Positions 61,000 to 64,000 of a DNA stretch of 64,000 nt are shown here, one piece after another. This DNA comes from Fertoeibacter niger (lineage in GTDB: Bacteria > Pseudomonadota > Alphaproteobacteria > Rhodobacterales > Rhodobacteraceae). Location: assembly GCF_009380135.2 (NCBI RefSeq), contig NZ_WHUT02000011.1, forward strand, positions 1 to 64,000, written 5' to 3'. Both the position numbers and the translations under genes were made by a program. The notes beneath the pieces were generated by a model, which was not told the DNA's origin, searched no databases, and saw only the letters and a list, made by a program, of their open reading frames with translations. Positions within the stretch are counted from its first letter, which is position 1. Each line of letters starts with the position of its first letter.

Positions 61000-63511
61000 C
61001 AGCCGCCGACGGCAGCCCCATGTCTGACAGCACCAGCGTCACGCCCCGGCGTTTCGCGCTTTCCTCGACCGCCACACGCATGGCGGCGTTGCGGATCAAC
61101 AGGCGCTTGAAACGCACCTCGTCCAGCGCCAGCAGCGTGCCGTGGGTGATGGCCGTGATCTGCGCGCGCCGGGTCTTGCGCATCAGGATGGCCAGTTGCC
61201 CGAACATCTCGCCCCGGCCCAGCAGCAGCTTCTGGCCCGCAACCTCTGATTCCACCGCGCCAGAGGCGATGAAGAACACGTTGCGCGGCACCTCGCCCCG
61301 GCGCAGCAGCACATCGCCGGGCTGCACATAAAGCGTGGTCAGGGCCTGCGCCAACTGGCGGCGCTGGCCTTCCTCCATATCCTCGAACAGCGGGAACTGG
61401 CGCACAAGCTCGGATTTCTGCACCGCAAGGTCCAACTTCGGCCGCCGGTCCACCCGGGCGCGTTCGGCTGCAATGCGCTGGCGCAGGGTGTGGTGCAGTT
61501 CCTCGCCGATCAGCCCGTCACCATAAAGCACTTCATATTCATGTTCCTCCAGACGCAGGGCGGTGCGGCGGATGAAGCGGCGCTCCATCTCATCGGAATA
61601 GCCGGGGTATTGCAGGCGCAACCCTTCGAGCGCGGTGTCGATCTCTTCCTCGCGGCGCTTCAGCAGCTCGTGCAGCAGGTCGGCCACCCGGCGGCCATGG
61701 ATGCGGCGGATCTTGGTGTCGATATAGGCGTGCAGGTCGCGCAGGATCAGCGCCGTGGCCAGCAGCATCTCGAACCGGTCGGCGGTGGCTTGCCCCAGCG
61801 GGCCCGACAGCTTCAGCCTGTTGTGCATCAGCACCGCCAGCCGGTGCGTGCGACCATAGCCCATGGCCTGCCGCCCGGCCAGACGGTAGCCGCCCCGGCC
61901 CCCGGTGCGGGTGCGTTCAATCAGCCGGTCCACGTTGGACAGCATCTGCTCCACCAGCCGCCCGGAAATCAACTGGTCGCGGAACCCTTCCAGGATCATG
62001 TCGCGCTCGCGTCCCGCCAGTGCCACAAGGCCAAGGGTGATCCGGTCGCGGTCATGGATTTCCTCGGCGCTTTCGGCGCGGTTGACGGCCAGTTCCAGCC
62101 GCTCGCCAAAGCGTTTCGCCTCGGCGCGGATGATCTCGCGGTCAAGCTCGTGGTCGCGCACGGTTTCGGCCACCTCTTCACGCACATTCTGCAATGCGAC
62201 GGCGATCACCTGGTTGGACAGCGCCAGATCCAGCGGGGCCAGCCGCGCAAGGCCCAGCCGCCGGATGATCCAGCGCAGGGTGGTGCCCTGTGCCAGAAGT
62301 GTGAACAGGGTGAACCCCGTGGCCAGAATGCCGATCTCACGCTTGATCTGCGGGGGCACCAGCGGGTTTTCCGTCACGGCCAGCGCCAGTGCCAGCGTCA
62401 CCGCACCCCGCAGCCCGCCCCAGAGAATCGCCACCCGGTAGGGCGTTTCCACCCGCGGCGACAGGTTCGCCCGCGTCAGCAGCGGCAGCATGCCAAACAG
62501 CATCACCGCGCGCGAAGCGGTGGCAGCCAGGATCACCACCAGCACCAGAAACACATCCCACAACCGCGCGTCGCCCAGCAGACGCGGGATCAGCAGCGCG
62601 GCAAGGATAAAGATCAGCGAACCCGCCCAATGCGCCAGCAGATCCCACACATCCTTCAGGTAATTCCATGTGGCGGGGGAAAGCCGGGCAGGCCCGGTCA
62701 GGTTCAGCGTCAGCCCAGCCACAAGCACCGCGATGACGCCGGATGCGTTCAGCCCGCGTTCGGCCAGCATATAGGTCAGGAAGGGCATGGCAATGCTGAT
62801 GGAAATCTGCGCCAGCGGATGCCCGGGCAGCAGCGTCATCGCGGCAAGGCCCACCCGGCCCATCACCCAACCCACCGCAAGCCCGCCAAGGATCAGCAGC
62901 GGAAAATCCACCAGCGCGTCGCGGAAGGTCGGGTTGGGCACCCCGGCCATCACGAAGGTCAGGAAAAACCCGAACAGCGCGATGGCCGCGGCATCGTTCA
63001 GAAGGGACTCGCCCTCGACAATCCGGCCCAGCCGCTGCGGGGCGGCGATGTTGCGGAAAATGCTGACCACCGCCGAAGGATCAGTCGTCGAAACAATGGC
63101 CCCCAGCAACAGGCAAGCCATAAGTGACATGCTGCTGAAGGGCTGCAAGGCCAGCCCGATGAACAGCGTGGCCATCAGCACCGCCACCACCGCCATCAAC
63201 AGAATGGGCACCCAGTCATCCGCCATCCGGCGCAGGTTCAGCCCCAGCGCCACCTGAAACAGCAGCGTGGGCAGGAACACATACAGAAACACTGACGACC
63301 GGATCGGCAATGAAAGGATCGCCTGCACCCCGGGGTCGAACTGCTGGCTCAGACCGCTGGCCTGCAGATACAGCGCAGCCGACCCCAGAAGAGCCCCGAC
63401 CAGCGCCAGCACAACGGAATACGGCAGGCGCAGGCGCGTTGCCAGCGGCTCACACAGTGCGATGACGATGAACAGGCTGGCAATGACGCCGACAAGCAGG
63501 ATGACATTCAT
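60983..63511 (-). CDS. CPA1 sodium/proton antiporter with C-terminal cyclic-nucleotide-binding domain
   Basis: This 842-residue protein has 11-13 membrane segments in residues 1-410 of the NhaP/CPA1 type, with transport residues in IVSTTDPSAV (D144) and EGESLLNDA (D173). Residues about 410-690 are a long cytosolic helical region. Residues about 700-810 form a CNMP-like domain (FPLFEDMEEGQRRQLAQAL, VQPGDVLLRRGEVPRNVFF, LGRGEMFGQLAILMRKTRRA). The layout is like plant SOS1 and bacterial regulated exchangers: cytosolic ligand binding may gate Na+/H+ exchange. ATG 63511 was chosen over upstream frames. Confidence 0.93.
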   Translation of the reverse strand: MNVILLVGVIASLFIVIALCEPLATRLRLPYSVVLALVGALLGSAALYLQASGLSQQFDPGVQAILSLPIRSSVFLYVFLPTLLFQVALGLNLRRMADDWVPILLMAVVAVLMATLFIGLALQPFSSMSLMACLLLGAIVSTTDPSAVVSIFRNIAAPQRLGRIVEGESLLNDAAAIALFGFFLTFVMAGVPNPTFRDALVDFPLLILGGLAVGWVMGRVGLAAMTLLPGHPLAQISISIAMPFLTYMLAERGLNASGVIAVLVAGLTLNLTGPARLSPATWNYLKDVWDLLAHWAGSLIFILAALLIPRLLGDARLWDVFLVLVVILAATASRAVMLFGMLPLLTRANLSPRVETPYRVAILWGGLRGAVTLALALAVTENPLVPPQIKREIGILATGFTLFTLLAQGTTLRWIIRRLGLARLAPLDLALSNQVIAVALQNVREEVAETVRDHELDREIIRAEAKRFGERLELAVNRAESAEEIHDRDRITLGLVALAGRERDMILEGFRDQLISGRLVEQMLSNVDRLIERTRTGGRGGYRLAGRQAMGYGRTHRLAVLMHNRLKLSGPLGQATADRFEMLLATALILRDLHAYIDTKIRRIHGRRVADLLHELLKRREEEIDTALEGLRLQYPGYSDEMERRFIRRTALRLEEHEYEVLYGDGLIGEELHHTLRQRIAAERARVDRRPKLDLAVQKSELVRQFPLFEDMEEGQRRQLAQALTTLYVQPGDVLLRRGEVPRNVFFIASGAVESEVAGQKLLLGRGEMFGQLAILMRKTRRAQITAITHGTLLALDEVRFKRLLIRNAAMRVAVEESAKRRGVTLVLSDMGLPSAAAQPAE

Positions 63512-63600
63512 GGGTTTCTGATACGGCAGGACCGGGGCGCAGGAAAACCCGTGGCCGCACAATTCATTGTCATGCGTTGAAACAGCCTGTTACCCCGGCG

Positions 63601-64000
63601 TCATTCCGCCGGGATGCCCGGTCTTGCAGCCTCGTCCAGTTCGCGCGACAGGCGGGCCTCTTCCTCGGCCTTGGGTTTCGACAGGCCCGCCAGCAACAGA
63701 TAGGCCACCGGCGTGATGTAAAGCGTGGACAGCGTGGCAAAGCCAAGCCCCCCCACGATCACATAGCCCAGCGCCTCGCGCGCCTCGGCCCCCGCGCCCA
63801 CCGAGAATATCAGCGGCACACCGCCCAGCACGGTTGACAGCATGGTCATCATCACCGGACGCAAGCGGATGGTTGACGCCTCATAGATCGCGCGGCGCAC
63901 GGAATGGCCCTGATCGCGCAGGCTGTTGGCAAATTCCACGATCAGGATGCCGTTCTTGGCCATGATCCCCACCATCAGCACCAGCCCGATCTGGCTGTAG
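63601..64000 (-). CDS. RND efflux transporter, C-terminal part
   Basis: Only the last 132 codons or so are inside the window; the frame continues past 64000. The region holds the final membrane segments of an AcrB-type pump: [21 protein letters not shown], the conserved [10 protein letters not shown] motif as [23 protein letters not shown], and a charged tail. RND pumps use the proton gradient to expel drugs or other compounds with an adaptor and a TolC-like channel. The 5' part and partner genes are outside the window. Confidence 0.92.
   Translation of the reverse strand, partial: YSQIGLVLMVGIMAKNGILIVEFANSLRDQGHSVRRAIYEASTIRLRPVMMTMLSTVLGGVPLIFSVGAGAEAREALGYVIVGGLGFATLSTLYITPVAYLLLAGLSKPKAEEEARLSRELDEAARPGIPAE

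Noticed and set aside
61490-63127. 545-codon plus-strand open frame opposite the antiporter
   Set aside because: Gln/His/Arg-rich translation opposite a well-defined membrane protein.

Overview
The window is a chromosomal segment of a high-GC alphaproteobacterium, most likely a member of the Rhodobacteraceae. The evidence is the GC-rich coding bias, protein families typical of that group (DUF1523, a MetRS with modified signature motifs, a MlaA/MlaC pair, EamA transporter pairs) and a dispersed GC-rich intergenic hairpin of the kind I associate with that group. No rRNA, tRNA, prophage, insertion sequence or CRISPR array is visible. Genes are tightly packed, with many 1-11 base overlaps indicating translational coupling.

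Region 1 (1-5.1 kb) is metabolic: the tail of a pcaJ-type CoA-transferase, pcaB, a fumarylpyruvate hydrolase-like enzyme, 6-phosphogluconate dehydrogenase and an M20 deacylase. Region 2 (5.2-12.2 kb) is the most interesting part. It is one co-directional run of a coiled-coil protein, an unrecognised protein, a AAA+ ATPase, a low-GC membrane-anchored gene that looks inserted, a DUF6638-like protein, a two-helix membrane protein and a DUF1523 membrane protein. No function is known to me for this group, and it is the best candidate here for an undescribed system.

Region 3 (12.3-19.9 kb) is a minus-strand cluster: creatininase-like hydrolase, NAD(P)H quinone oxidoreductase-like protein, FAD-linked oxidase, cytosine-deaminase-like amidohydrolase and a complete ABC importer, with a divergent RidA. 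It looks like uptake and degradation of a small nitrogen heterocycle or cyclic amide. A well-preserved creatinase lies at 31-32 kb. Region 4 (20-36 kb) holds an AttEFGH-like export system, panB/panC, a cupin, two L,D-transpeptidase lipoproteins, a phytase/esterase-like secreted protein, creatinase, and a split MnmC (FAD oxidase and MnmD divergently arranged), followed by a tandem EamA pair.

Region 5 (36-48.8 kb) is mostly core: soluble lytic transglycosylase, dapA, a third EamA transporter, smpB, sulfurtransferase, aromatic aminotransferase, glnK-amt, a class A PBP, and mlaA-mlaC. Region 6 (49-64 kb) holds a type I secretion ABC/adaptor pair without an outer-membrane partner, RidA, a glycerophosphodiester phosphodiesterase, a COG3146-like acyltransferase, GST, phhB, a peroxiredoxin, a ferredoxin-reductase-like flavoprotein preceded by a 20-bp tandem repeat, rsmD, a HAD hydrolase, metG, a CPA1 antiporter fused to a cyclic-nucleotide-binding domain, and the end of an RND transporter cut by the window edge.
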